Assembly (NCBI GenBank): GCA_031280545.1
Contig: JAITGP010000026.1
Location: forward strand, 1-44,727
Direction of reading: 5' to 3'
From: Candidatus Peribacteria bacterium
GTDB lineage: Bacteria; Patescibacteria; JAEDAM01; Absconditabacterales; Absconditicoccaceae
Length of the DNA: 44,727 nt
The notes under the pieces were generated by a model, which saw only the letters and a program-made list of their open reading frames with translations, was not told the DNA's origin and made no database searches. The position numbers were made by a program, and so were the translations under genes. Positions 1 to 8,580 of this stretch are shown in pieces. Positions within the stretch are counted from its first letter, which is position 1. The number at the start of each line of letters is the position of its first letter.

Positions 1-588
1 CCAGAGGATTCCAAATGTGATGGAATTTGTGGAGTAAACGACTGTAAGATTTGTATTTCCGATTGTGAGAAACCGGATATCTGTTTATCCTATTGTATCT
101 CTAATGGGATCCGTGATCCAGGCGAAGAATGTGATCCTAGTGAACTAGGATGTACGGCTTTTTGTAAGCGAATAAATCCACCAGAGACCTCCTGTGACGG
201 GATTTGTGGAGTCTTAGATTGTGATCTCTGCCCAACCGACTGTGACCAGACCGATAGATGTATTACCCATTGTGGAAACGGTATATTGGATAGAGGAGAA
301 GAATGTGATGCGGGACTGCTTAATGGAAAAAATGGAATCTGTTCAACTATCTGTAAACTTGAGACCTGTGGAAATGGAAGGGTGGATCTCGGAGAAACCT
401 GTGAAAGCTGTCCTCAAGACCTCTCTCGATGTATTGTAGAGCAAAATTGTAATATGTGTCCCTGTCCGTATGCAGACTTTGCAAGTGATTTAATTCTGAA
501 AGATCGTATCAGAGCTAAACTTCGAGATGCCCCTAGAAAAGTCTTCTACAGCTTCTCCTCAGAAGTCCTGCTTTCTAATTTTCTATAA
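1..588 (+). CDS. C-terminal part of a cysteine-rich repeat protein (5' end outside window)
   Basis: The reading frame is open from base 1 to TAA at 586-588, so the start lies upstream. The visible 195 residues are very rich in Cys, with repeated units of the form CGNGxxDxGEECD, for example around residues 93-106 and 122-133. This resembles the Myxococcus-type cysteine-rich repeat (DUF4215), a disulfide-stabilised extracellular module. The last 45 residues lack the repeat and are basic and hydrophobic. The same repeat type recurs in the giant secreted protein at 38757-43304, so this is probably the tail of another surface protein. The fragment contains no in-frame TGA. Function unknown; repeat assignment is by eye. 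Confidence 0.8.
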   Translation, partial: PEDSKCDGICGVNDCKICISDCEKPDICLSYCISNGIRDPGEECDPSELGCTAFCKRINPPETSCDGICGVLDCDLCPTDCDQTDRCITHCGNGILDRGEECDAGLLNGKNGICSTICKLETCGNGRVDLGETCESCPQDLSRCIVEQNCNMCPCPYADFASDLILKDRIRAKLRDAPRKVFYSFSSEVLLSNFL

Positions 589-624
589 TTTGTGTCTTTG
601 CGGTTTAACTACCAAAAATTGAAC

Positions 625-652
625 TTGACTTTATAATAAATAAAGTTATACT
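625..652 (+). promoter_or_regulatory. sigma70-type promoter for the gene at 669
   Basis: TTGACT at 625-630, a 16-bp spacer and TATACT at 647-652. The expected transcription start is near 659, only about 10 bases before the ATG at 669, so the mRNA would be almost leaderless. Confidence 0.6.
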
Positions 653-668
653 AAAGAAAAAAACAAAA

Positions 669-1055
669 ATGAGAAAAGAAAAATGGGAAACCCTCTGTAA
701 ACGGTGTGGGAAATGTTGCCATATCAAGCACAGAGTCGGTAAAATTACGGTCATAGATCCCAAGTTAGTTTGTCCTCATTTGCAGGACGACAATACTTGC
801 GATATTTATGATCACAGATTGGGACCGGAGTGTCTTTCCGTACAGGAAGTCCTCCGGAAAGGAATATCGGGAATCATCCCCGAAACTTGTGGATATGCAC
901 AACTGAATCCAGCGTACAGATTTGCACGAGATCCTTCTGATATAGAAGAATTCTGGACACTGGTCGCTGAGAATGGAAGTGTATGTGAAATAAAAATCGC
1001 CAGATACTTTTACGAGTTGTCGGCAAAAAAGCGAGAAATCGCAAAAGAAGAATAA
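669..1055 (+). CDS. CxxCxxCC-type metal-binding protein (YkgJ family)
   Basis: This 128-residue protein carries a CxxCGKCC cluster at residues 10-17, then CPHL, a Cys before IYDHR, a downstream EC pair and a late CGY. That order of cysteines is typical of the YkgJ/YcgN cysteine-cluster family (PF03692), proposed to bind zinc or iron; the molecular role is not established. No signal peptide, so it is probably cytoplasmic. It ends in TAA, 12 bases before the lipoprotein gene at 1068, suggesting co-transcription from the promoter at 625-652. Confidence 0.75.
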   Translation: MRKEKWETLCKRCGKCCHIKHRVGKITVIDPKLVCPHLQDDNTCDIYDHRLGPECLSVQEVLRKGISGIIPETCGYAQLNPAYRFARDPSDIEEFWTLVAENGSVCEIKIARYFYELSAKKREIAKEE

Positions 1056-1067
1056 AAAATTACAGAA

Positions 1068-1535
1068 ATGAAAAAGAAAAGTTTGATTTTTAGTTTGAGA
1101 GTATTTGTTCTGATGATGTTCGTAGGGATCACCTTCAGTGCCTGCGATAAAGATGAGTATTATTACACAACCATTATCATCCCCCCTACAACAGGTGATA
1201 ATGGAAACGGTAACAACGGTAGTGGGAACAATGATGGCGATATTTCCTTCATTGTAGACGGAAAATTCGTCAAAGAAATTACCATCTATCAGGACATCCT
1301 GTTAGAATTGGTCCCAAAAAATAGATTCTCTGATGGTTACTTCAAAGTCTGGTATTACTGGGCACCTGAAGGCATCATTTGGGCTCCGCCCACCAGTGGA
1401 CAATATGCTGGGAAATATGTGAACTATATTGTTCACAAAAAAGGTACCGAGGATACCTTTTACGCACAGTACTTTGATAGAATAACAGGAGAGTCATTCT
1501 CCCAAAAGGTGGCATTAATAATCCACCATCGGTAG
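1068..1535 (+). CDS. small secreted lipoprotein
   Basis: This 155-residue protein begins with a lipoprotein signal: basic MKKK, a hydrophobic core and the lipobox TFSAC, so Cys26 would be lipidated. A Gly/Asn-rich linker (about residues 43-57) tethers a C-terminal domain of about 95 residues rich in aromatics. That domain looks beta-rich but I do not recognise it. The linker design matches the second lipoprotein at 2139, so both probably display a small domain away from the membrane. It follows the CxxCxxCC gene by 12 bases and is ended by the terminator at 1547-1580. Confidence 0.75.
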   Translation: MKKKSLIFSLRVFVLMMFVGITFSACDKDEYYYTTIIIPPTTGDNGNGNNGSGNNDGDISFIVDGKFVKEITIYQDILLELVPKNRFSDGYFKVWYYWAPEGIIWAPPTSGQYAGKYVNYIVHKKGTEDTFYAQYFDRITGESFSQKVALIIHHR

Positions 1536-1546
1536 GGACCACCAAA

Positions 1547-1580
1547 AAAAGCGAGCTGAAACCCAGTCTCGCTTTTCTCA
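1547..1580 (+). terminator. intrinsic terminator after the lipoprotein gene
   Basis: AAAAGCGAG (1547-1555) pairs with CTCGCTTTT (1568-1576) around a 12-base loop. The A/T ends make it usable in both directions. Confidence 0.75.
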
Positions 1581-1602
1581 ATCCAAAAATAACCACTTAG
1601 CC

Positions 1603-1631
1603 TTGACATTTATAGGACAAATATATATACT
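1603..1631 (+). promoter_or_regulatory. consensus sigma70-type promoter
   Basis: TTGACA at 1603-1608, a 17-bp spacer and TATACT at 1626-1631. It lies just upstream of the ATG at 1663 and argues against any start codon further upstream in that frame. Confidence 0.75.
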
Positions 1632-1662
1632 CCTCAGACAAATTAACAAAAAAAATAATAAA

Positions 1663-2151
1663 ATGGCAAAAGAAGAAATGGAGGTGCTTTACCTTCAACT
1701 TTGCGGTAGAGAATTCGATCGAATCTCTCTCCGTGTTCGGAATTCCCTCATGAAAAAGAAGGAGGAGTACCACTCGGGCTTTCCTATCTCAAATATTGAG
1801 ATCGATAACAGTATCAAATTTCAGAATTTTTCCCTCCTTGAAAAAGAGCTAAAAAAGCTGAAATTGACTACAGACTTTCAGGCCTGTGTGGTATTCGGTA
1901 CAGAGGCTTGTTTTGATGGCAGGAAGGGCCACAATGGAGGAAAAGGCTATTATGGGAAAAAGCCGAGACTTCTGGAAATGTTAAAAAAGTTATTTCCTGA
2001 ATGGGAGGATTCTAATATTATCTTCTTCTATGAAGACCCTCATGAAGGACCTCAGGAAAATTCCGATCGGATCGGTTACGAGATAATTGATCCGCTCCAT
2101 TTAGTCCTGAAAAAATGGGAATTACAGGAGGTGGCAGTATGAAAAAATTAA
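1663..2151 (+). CDS. hypothetical protein overlapping a lipoprotein gene
   Basis: This 162-residue protein is not recognised. It has no signal peptide and is mixed-charge, so probably cytoplasmic. The ATG at 1663 is chosen because the frame's earlier candidate start (1603) coincides with the -35 box. The frame meets TGA at 2140-2142, which overlaps the ATG of the next gene at 2139-2141. Under the glycine code translation continues for Gly-Lys-Asn to TAA at 2149-2151. In a standard-code organism this would be an ATGA stop/start overlap, so the short tail looks like a by-product of losing TGA as a stop. Co-transcribed with, and probably translationally linked to, the lipoprotein gene. Confidence 0.7.
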
Positions 2152-2618
2152 CTCTTCTTCTCTCACTTCTGCTTTGTCTGTTCGCCAGCTGTAGCTGGCA
2201 CACAGATCCCTTCGAAGAAGCCCCCATCACCTGCCCCGGTTCTTCTGGTGGCTCAAGTGATGGCTCAAACCCTGGCGATGGCAAATATACCAATGCTCCA
2301 AAGGCTGAGCTCGGCATTGATCCCGATTACTATATGCTAGCTGGCGTAGGTATTCGAATCGTCGATGAAAACCTCTATTTTATTGAGAACTCAAACTTGA
2401 GTTTCTCGAAAGGGAATAGAGGGATTCATGTACTGACCCATTCTTCCATTCGGAATAGAGCAATCTACTTCCAATTTGGGGAGGGACAACCGATTTTCAA
2501 AGAGTCGGTGAAAAAAACAGGATGGAATTATTTCGCCCTAGAAAAAAAGAGCCACGCTCCAGAATGGCTCTATATCACCGTAGGAAGCACTACTACTAAG
2601 CTTTTCTTGATGTATTAG
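2139..2618 (+). CDS. small secreted lipoprotein
   Basis: This 159-residue protein has a strong lipoprotein signal: MKK, a leucine-rich core and lipobox LFASC, with Cys18 as the lipid site. A Gly/Ser/Asp/Asn-rich linker (about residues 35-48) precedes a C-terminal domain of about 100 residues of unknown fold. The start at 2139 is set by AGGAGG at 2126-2131, seven bases upstream and the clearest Shine-Dalgarno in the region; an in-frame ATG at 2115 would place the signal peptide internally. It overlaps the preceding gene by 13 bases. It is a structural analogue of the lipoprotein at 1068, without obvious sequence similarity. Confidence 0.8.
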   Translation: MKKLTLLLSLLLCLFASCSWHTDPFEEAPITCPGSSGGSSDGSNPGDGKYTNAPKAELGIDPDYYMLAGVGIRIVDENLYFIENSNLSFSKGNRGIHVLTHSSIRNRAIYFQFGEGQPIFKESVKKTGWNYFALEKKSHAPEWLYITVGSTTTKLFLMY

Positions 2619-2641
2619 GCTATCCCTTACAAAGCCTTTAT

Positions 2642-2673
2642 AAAAAGCGAACAGCATTTCTGTTTCGCTTTTT
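2642..2673 (+). terminator. intrinsic terminator
   Basis: AAAAAGCGA-ACAG (2642-2654) pairs with CTGT-TCGCTTTTT (2660-2673), with one bulged T, around a 5-base loop and ending in a T run. Confidence 0.7.
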
Positions 2674-2728
2674 GTGTATCTTCCCAAAAAAATGTAAAGC
2701 CGAACATGTTCAGGAAGTGAGATTTTTC

Positions 2729-2757
2729 TTGCTTTTTTTTCTCTTTTCGAGTAGTAT
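2729..2757 (+). promoter_or_regulatory. possible promoter for the TPR gene
   Basis: TTGCTT at 2729-2734, a 17-bp spacer and TAGTAT at 2752-2757. Both hexamers are imperfect; it is proposed because the preceding unit ends in a terminator. Confidence 0.4.
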
Positions 2758-2797
2758 TAGATAACAATGTAAGTTTTTATTCATTCTTTCCTCTCCT

Positions 2798-3421
2798 ATG
2801 ACCTATATTCCCGAAGAACTTCTTGATGAAATCGAAACCCTTAAAGATTCAGGGAAATTCGATGAGGCGATCAGAAAGGTAAATGTAATCCTTTCCAAAG
2901 ATCCCAGCAACGAAGAAGCATTACTTCAGATAGCAGATATTCATTATCGTAGAAATGAAATAGATAAAGCTGACAAAGCAGTGGATTTTCTCAATACTCA
3001 GAAAAAAAATGATCCTCTCGGACTCTATATTAAAGGGATCTTAGAAATGGAGAAAAATAATCGAAAAGAAGCTAGAGATCTTCTAAAAAAAGCCTTAGAT
3101 CTTACCCAGGGGGACAATCACGAAATTATCCGTTGTTATGGGCTTTGTGAATATTGGTATGGAAATAGAGAAAAAGGGATGTCCTATCTCAAAGAAGCCT
3201 TTGAAATGAATGGGCAAGACGCAGAAGTAGTCTATAATATTATTCAGATCCATATGTTGGAGCATTCTTACACAAAAGCAAAAGAAATGATCAATTATTT
3301 TTATGCTAATCATGCAGATCTCAAAGTCGTAGATAAAACTTTAGAGCGATACGACAAAAAAGTTGCTTTATTTGAAAAATTTTTGGCAACTCAGCATATC
3401 CTCAAGGGAGTAAGGATATAA
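2798..3421 (+). CDS. tetratricopeptide (TPR) repeat protein
   Basis: This 207-residue, all-helical protein shows degenerate TPR units: a unit near residues 15-48 built on 'GKFDEAI..VN.IL..DP.NEEAL', then repeats near 49-80, 83-115, 116-150 and 150-180 with the expected Ala/Gly/Tyr positions. TPRs are protein-interaction scaffolds and there is no catalytic domain. No signal peptide, so it is probably cytoplasmic. Ends in TAA. The export pair begins 82 bases downstream. The partner is unknown. Confidence 0.75.
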   Translation: MTYIPEELLDEIETLKDSGKFDEAIRKVNVILSKDPSNEEALLQIADIHYRRNEIDKADKAVDFLNTQKKNDPLGLYIKGILEMEKNNRKEARDLLKKALDLTQGDNHEIIRCYGLCEYWYGNREKGMSYLKEAFEMNGQDAEVVYNIIQIHMLEHSYTKAKEMINYFYANHADLKVVDKTLERYDKKVALFEKFLATQHILKGVRI

Positions 3422-3503
3422 TAACAAAATTCTGTCACATATCTCTTTTTTATTCGTTATATCTTATACGAAAGTATCTTTTTTACTTAGTTTCAGCGGA
3501 AGT

Positions 3504-5549
3504 ATGACACTATTACGTAAGCTTTTAGTAATGAGCCGAAAGAAATGGGCTTTTATTGTAGCTATTCTTGTCGTTGTGGGTATAGGTGGACGACGGGGAT
3601 ATCAGCATTTTTTTACTAATGATCCTAGCAAGGATGAGTACCTTTCCAATGATATGAAAGTGGAAAAGGGAGACGTAGTAAATTCCCTCCAAATGAATGG
3701 AAGAGCAAATTTTTCTAGCACCCAAAAACTGACTTTCCCCAATGCTGGAAGGATTACTGGAGTTTACAAAAAAGTCGGAGATCTCGTGAAAGCAGGAGAG
3801 GTGATCGCTAGGATGGACACCTACGAAATAGATAATGAATTGGAAAAAGCGAAAATTAATTTGGAAAATCTCCAGAGAAGTCTGGAAAAAGCTTCGGACG
3901 GTTCCAAAAGGGAATTGGAGATTCTCAAAGCAGAAAAAGAATATCAAGCTTTACTCTATCAGCAACAGAATGCTCCTGCTTCTCTTAACCTTGCTTTGCA
4001 AGCGATAGAAAATGAGTACACAAACAAAAAGAACGAGTATCAATTAGCAGTTCGTGACTATGAAAAGAGTCAGAAAGACTACGAAACCAAAAAAAAGACC
4101 TATGAGGAAATCCTAACCTTGAATAAATCAGGGACCATTTTACATTCAGATGAAATTTTGAAAAATAAGGTTGAAGACTTGAAATTCACCGCTGATGGGG
4201 TAAGAAAAGAGTTAGATAAATTGGATAAACTTATGCTCTATACCACAAAATACGGTATGACTAAACCAGACTATTATATGTATATTGGTGCCAAAGATCA
4301 AAACACTAAAAATCAAGTGGAACGCCTTTTCCGAGAGATATACACTACTGCTACTGCCATGTATACTCGAGCAAATAGCGGCCAATTACTGACTCTCCCT
4401 GAAGTAGAATTAAAATCTCAGCTTATTCAACAGTATGAGGTTTTAAAAGAACTAGCAGAACAAAAAATTGCTTTGAGTATTGCAGTAGAAAAGATGTTTG
4501 AGGCAAGTATCGAAAGTGCAGGAACTCCATGGACTCCAGTTTCCATCACGGATGGTAGGGATCTTAAAACAACGGCAAACACCGCAATTGATGAGATTTT
4601 AGGACTTGCAAAACCAGAAACCATTGGTGAAAAAGCAAAATCAGAATTAGAAGACTTGAAATTAAAACTAGATAAACAAAAACAAGACTTGGATAAACTC
4701 AAAATTGAGTATGATCAGCTAGATGTGGAGAAAGCCAAAAAGATTTCTGATACAAAAATGGACTATGAAATGAAAGATTTGGAAGTGAAAATCTCAAAAA
4801 CCACATTAGACGATCTGAAAAAAGGAGAGAATGAGGATATAAAACAGATTAGAAGTAATATCAAACAGTCTCAAAAAGAGATAGAAACCATTAGTAAGAG
4901 ATATGATGGCTATATCCTAAAAGCAAATTTTGATGGAGTAATCACCAAGATGAACATGCAGGTAGGAGATACAGCTGGAGGAGGACAATATGGTTCTTCC
5001 AGTGAAGAGAAATCTGTTTCTATCGAGAATCCTGATAATTTGGAAATCAAGTTAAATGTGGATCAGACCGATATCGCAAAACTTTCCGTGGGAATGTCTG
5101 TGAAAATTCTTCTCGATGCGTTGCCAGATTCACCATATACTGGAACCTTAGTAGAGATTGACACAACGGCAGGAGAGAATGATGGATGATATGGTGGCGG
5201 TGGTGCAAGCTACAAAGCAAAAGTGGTATTTACCAAAAAACCAGACGATGTGATCTTAGGATCAATGACTGCGATGATTACAATCATTTTAGAAGAAGCT
5301 CACGATGTATTAGTAGTACCAAATATCGCTATTTCTGAGGGATTTCAGTGACCAACCGTAATGAAAGTGGAAAATGGAAAGTATAAAAAAGTAACAATAG
5401 AAGTCGGAATTTCCGATGAAGCAAATACAGAAATACTCTCAGGATTGTCAGAAGGAGATGTGATTATGGGAGTTTTCATCGATAAAGAAGGAATGGATGC
5501 TGCAGGATTGAATGATGATACGAGTGGTGAAAGTAGCTTCGCGGGGTAA
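3504..5549 (+). CDS. membrane fusion protein of a MacA/HlyD-type export system
   Basis: This 681-residue protein has an N-terminal membrane anchor (about residues 15-30) and a lipoyl/biotinyl-like half motif (about 55-110, 'GRITGVYKKVGDLVKAGEVIA'). Two long charged coiled-coil stretches follow (about 110-210 and 380-475), then the second lipoyl half ('GYILKANFDGVITKM') and a C-terminal beta-barrel/membrane-proximal part. These are the parts of periplasmic adaptors such as MacA; in a cell without an outer membrane it would sit outside the plasma membrane. TGA codons at 5187 and 5349 fall in a Gly-rich loop and before PTVMKV, and are read as Gly. The hairpin is unusually long for MacA. It is followed 52 bases later by the matching permease. 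ATG 3531 is an alternative start. Confidence 0.85.
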
Positions 5550-5601
5550 CAGTGTGCAATTTTTATAATCAGACTTTTAGTTTTTTTCCCTAGGTACGAG
5601 G

Positions 5602-6822
5602 ATGAATCTCTTACAATATTTCAAAGAAGCACGAGGAACAATAAAAGGGAATCCGATGAGGTCCTTTCTGAGTATTTTGTGAATTGTGATTGGGATTGTA
5701 TCTGTAGTAGTCATGCTGGGAATCGGGAAAGGTGCAGAGATAAAATTGATGGAAAGTATGGGTGATTTCGCAAAAAACCAAATTCAGATCAATAGAGGGT
5801 GGTCAGAAGATGGAAAAAAACAACTTTTCCTCACTCCTGCTACCGTGAAGTATTTAGAAGCGGTATTCCCAGAATTAGAAGGAAAAATATCCTATAGTGC
5901 CTCAAATTACATGTCATTACCGATCAAGAGTGAATGGGGTGGGTATGAAGGGATGTCTTATTATGGAGTCCCATCAGCATGGTTTGAAAATACTGAAAGA
6001 AAACTCTTGTATGGTTCCCATTTTACCACCTGACAATATGAAAACGCTGACTTAGTAGCGATTCTAGGAGAAGATGCTTCTCAAGTGTTTTTTGGAAACG
6101 AAAACCCTATTGGTAAAAAAGTGGAAATGGGAGGAAAAATCTTTGCCGTAGTGGGAGTCCTCAAAAACGATCCCCTTTTAGCTGGTTGAGATCGAAAAAA
6201 TTATGAAGCACGAATCCCTTTTCCTACCTTTGCAGCCAGATTCCCTCAGAATGCAGACTTGTATAGTCTGACTGTCTATCTACCAGCATTAGCAAATAAT
6301 GCAATATGGCAAAAAAGGATTTCTTATGCTTTGATGAAATTTTACCACCTCTCTCACATTTCTGAGCTGAATTTTACAATCGATAGTATCTCTAAATACG
6401 TGGAGGAGATGAAAGAACAACAAAAGATGATGAATTACCTGCTCCTCGCAATCGGATCAATCTCCCTGCTGGTAGGAGGTATCGGAGTCATGAATATTAT
6501 GCTCGTATCTGTGACCGAAAGAACCAAAGAAATCGGAATCCGCAAAGCGATTGGTGCTTTATCTGCGGATATCATTCTCCAATTTTTGGTGGAGAGTATT
6601 CTTATCACATTTTTAGGAGGAACGATCGCAATTATCTTGAGTTATGGAGCACAATTTCTCATCAATAGGTACGGACAGGCTATGAACTTGTATGCAATGA
6701 TTACCCCAGAAATTGTGGGATTAGCATTAGTGATTACTTCCGTTACAGGAATTATTTTCGGAATTCTTCCAGCCAAAAGAGCAGCGAGATTACAAGTAAT
6801 TGAGGCCCTAAGATACGAATAG
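5602..6822 (+). CDS. MacB/FtsX-type ABC transporter permease
   Basis: This 406-residue protein has the split MacB permease layout. TM1 is at about residues 22-43 with the hallmark 'LSILGIVIG', whose first Gly is TGA (5680). An extracellular MacB-like core spans about 45-270, with further TGA-Gly at 6031 and 6187. Three C-terminal TM segments lie at about 278-302, 324-353 and 369-393. The cytoplasmic 'ERTKEIGIRKAIGA' motif (about 306-319) contacts the ATPase in this family. The ATPase is not fused and not adjacent, so a separate MacB/LolD-type ATPase is expected elsewhere. Together with the fusion protein it would export peptides, lipoproteins or small molecules. It ends one base before the convergent smpB gene. 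Confidence 0.9.
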
Positions 6823-6823
6823 A

Positions 6824-7279
6824 TTACAAAGTCTTTGCCTCTTTTCTCATCTCTTTTTCGATACTCCTTTCTTTTAAAATCTGCTTTTTTTCAATTTTTT
6901 TTCTGAGCTTACCGAGTCCAATTTTAACTTTGATAAATCAGCTCTTGGTCACGAAAACTTCCAAAGCCAAGGAGGTCATCCCAGATTTATCCATGCTGGA
7001 GGCAAGCCTCGCAAGTTCACGTTTGGTGATCAAAAGTTTTCTCTTCCTTTTCGCCTGATAGCCAGGCACGAGCAGGGGAGAAGTTTTCCCATACAGCGGG
7101 ATATCCATACCTAAAATTCGTAGCTCTCCATTCTGAATGGAGATGATGGTATCGCTGATGTTGATATGTCCAGTTTTCACAGATTTCACTTCGTGTCAAG
7201 CCAAAACTATTCCCACCGTATAATCAGCAGAAATTTCATAGTCAAAGTAGGCTCTCTTGTTTTTTGTCAGAATTCTCAT
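6824..7279 (-). CDS. smpB: SsrA-binding protein SmpB
   Basis: SmpB binds tmRNA and brings it to stalled ribosomes for trans-translation. Read with TGA as Gly, the frame encodes 151 residues, the usual SmpB length. It begins 'ILTKNKRAYFDYEI', followed by GIVLAGHEVKSVKTGHI, where family members have the conserved G-[TS]-E-V-K-S. The RKLLITKREL block and a basic C-terminal tail follow. TGA codons at 7196-7198 (the Gly of AGHEVKS) and 6938-6940 would otherwise break the gene into pieces. The start is the ATG at 7277-7279; the stop TAA at 6824-6826 lies end-to-end with the permease gene. The usual KGKKxxDKR signature is diverged to a Lys/Glu-rich helix. The ssrA gene is not in the window. Confidence 0.9.
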
Positions 7280-7302
7280 AACACTTTTATATATATTTTC
7301 CC

Positions 7303-7330
7303 TTGCAATGCTAGCAAAATTATCTATAGT
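7303..7330 (+). promoter_or_regulatory. promoter of the TTGCAA-N16-TATA class
   Basis: TTGCAA at 7303-7308, a 16-bp spacer and TATAGT at 7325-7330, upstream of the gene at 7374. It shares its -35 box and spacing with the promoters at 9521, 14349-14376 (minus) and 24158. Confidence 0.6.
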
Positions 7331-7373
7331 TTACAGCAATAGGTATCATTTTACTTTTTAACTATATTAGCAA

Positions 7374-7937
7374 ATGCTATTCGATTTCCAAGCGTTTATC
7401 GATGAACTGAGAGAAAAAGAAGATAAAAAGCAGATCGTCGAAAAGTACGAGAGCTTATTTGGAGCAATCCAAGGAGATGTGAAGAACCAACCTTGGTATA
7501 CGGATTATTTATCCAAATTCTCCTTTCAATCCTACCTCACTCCTGATGAATTGGAAGACGATTTTGATTGGGAAATGTTGCAAAAACTTGTGCTTGGGTC
7601 TTTTTCTAGCGATTATGAATTAAAAGCAGATGAGAAGAAAAAAGGATTTGAACTTTTTATCGCCGTAAAAAGCGGAGATCAAAGTGTAGTAAAAACAGTT
7701 TCTGAATTACGATCTTTCCAAATTCTGCGTCTGTATGAAATCTATATTGAAGAGCAGATCAATCTCCATATTTTAATGCACGAGGATGAAGAAGAAAAAA
7801 AGGCCCTCACAGCAGAAAGAGAAATGAGAATCAAAAAGTGGAATGCTGTTCTTGAAACCCTAGATAGAGAAGAAAAAGCAGCAGAGGCTCACAAAGAGCA
7901 AGAGGAAAAATTAGGTGATTTGATGGGACAACTCTAA
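7374..7937 (+). CDS. hypothetical acidic helical protein
   Basis: This 187-residue protein is not recognised. It is acidic, predicted mostly helical, and has a highly charged C-terminal helix (about residues 130-180) that may form a coiled coil. No signal peptide or membrane segment and no in-frame TGA. It ends in TAA one base before the ATG of the next gene, so the two are surely co-transcribed and perhaps translationally coupled. Confidence 0.7.
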   Translation: MLFDFQAFIDELREKEDKKQIVEKYESLFGAIQGDVKNQPWYTDYLSKFSFQSYLTPDELEDDFDWEMLQKLVLGSFSSDYELKADEKKKGFELFIAVKSGDQSVVKTVSELRSFQILRLYEIYIEEQINLHILMHEDEEEKKALTAEREMRIKKWNAVLETLDREEKAAEAHKEQEEKLGDLMGQL

Positions 7938-7938
7938 G

Positions 7939-8226
7939 ATGCAACCAAAATTTAAAAAAGTTAAAACCGAACATCATATTTTACCAGAGTTTCACGGCTT
8001 CCTTTTTGATATAGAAAAGCTACCAGAGATCTCGAGGATCATCCCCGGGAGGATTTCTCGTCAGCAAAAAGGTTCTTCAGAAATCAGATTTTCTGTCTCT
8101 TATCTCACCCCTACAGGGATGAAGTGTATCATGTCCAAGGGCTCTACAGCTCAGGAGCTTTTCGTTGTCTGCAGGGAGGAGGTGAGAGAAGAGGTGAAAA
8201 GAAAGCTGGAAGAGTGGCGGAAGTAA
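7939..8226 (+). CDS. small conserved-looking hypothetical protein
   Basis: This 95-residue basic protein starts one base after the stop of the preceding gene. It contains a compact block, 'HHILPEFHGFL' followed by 'IIPGRISRQQKG' and a beta-rich half ending in 'AQELFVVCREEV'. The IIPGRISR segment recalls small proteins annotated as DUF2103, but I cannot confirm that. No TM segment. Followed by a strong terminator at 8235-8266. Probably a cytoplasmic partner of the upstream protein; function unknown. Confidence 0.65.
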   Translation: MQPKFKKVKTEHHILPEFHGFLFDIEKLPEISRIIPGRISRQQKGSSEIRFSVSYLTPTGMKCIMSKGSTAQELFVVCREEVREEVKRKLEEWRK

Positions 8227-8234
8227 ATCAAAAA

Positions 8235-8266
8235 AGCCTGTCTCGCGACAGGCTATAATTTTTTCT
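8235..8266 (+). terminator. intrinsic terminator
   Basis: AGCCTGTC (8235-8242) pairs perfectly with GACAGGCT (8247-8254) around a TCGC loop, followed by ATAATTTTTTC. Confidence 0.85.
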
Positions 8267-8280
8267 TAGAAAAACCAAGT

Positions 8281-8433
8281 TTATTTGTTTTTTAATTTGT
8301 TTTTCTTCCCTTTTCCTTTGGAAAGGGGTTTTAAATTCGGGTTATACACTTGGGATTGTGATCCCATCACCCAACTGACTCGCTGAATTAAACTTTGCCA
8401 GAATTTTTTCCATACACGGTCTTTTTTGTTCAT
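8281..8433 (-). CDS. small basic protein (50 aa), tentative
   Basis: An ATG at 8431-8433 on the minus strand opens a 50-codon frame ending in TAA at 8281-8283. The product is strongly basic, with tryptophans in 'VWKKFWQSLI' and a Lys/Asn-rich tail, as might suit a small RNA- or ribosome-associated protein. Support: a plausible promoter upstream (8469-8496), a position filling a 350-base gap, and no stop or TGA inside. Against: no Shine-Dalgarno and no recognised family. Confidence 0.45.
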   Translation of the reverse strand: MNKKDRVWKKFWQSLIQRVSWVMGSQSQVYNPNLKPLSKGKGKKNKLKNK

Positions 8434-8468
8434 ACGATTTTATTTTTATTATGTTTATATATATACCT

Positions 8469-8496
8469 ATATTATATATTAGTATATAAAAGTCAA
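8469..8496 (-). promoter_or_regulatory. possible promoter for the 50-aa gene
   Basis: On the minus strand TTGACT (8491-8496) is followed by a 16-bp spacer and TAATAT (8469-8474); a TATAAT at 14-bp spacing overlaps it. The whole stretch is AT-rich, which raises the chance of a random match. Confidence 0.4.
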
Positions 8497-8524
8497 GTAT
8501 AATATTTTTTATCATTTCCCTCTC

Positions 8525-8552
8525 TTGAAAAACTGCCTGAAATCACTAGGAT
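8525..8552 (+). promoter_or_regulatory. possible promoter for the PrsW-like gene
   Basis: TTGAAA at 8525-8530, a 16-bp spacer and TAGGAT at 8547-8552, about 20 bases before the expected transcription start and 28 before ATG 8581. Confidence 0.4.
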
Positions 8553-8580
8553 TACATCACTTTATTACAAACTGTAAGGA

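Noticed and set aside
1603..1662. Upstream start (TTG at 1603) for the gene at 1663
   Set aside because: The codon lies inside the -35 box of a consensus promoter.
2702..2711. GAACATGTTC palindrome as a LexA (SOS) box
   Set aside because: The Gram-positive SOS box has four bases between GAAC and GTTC; here there are two, and no SOS gene is nearby.
8308..8332. CCTTTTCC...GGAAAGG hairpin followed by TTTT as a terminator
   Set aside because: The stem needs a bulge, it follows a strong terminator at 8235-8266, and it lies inside the small minus-strand ORF.
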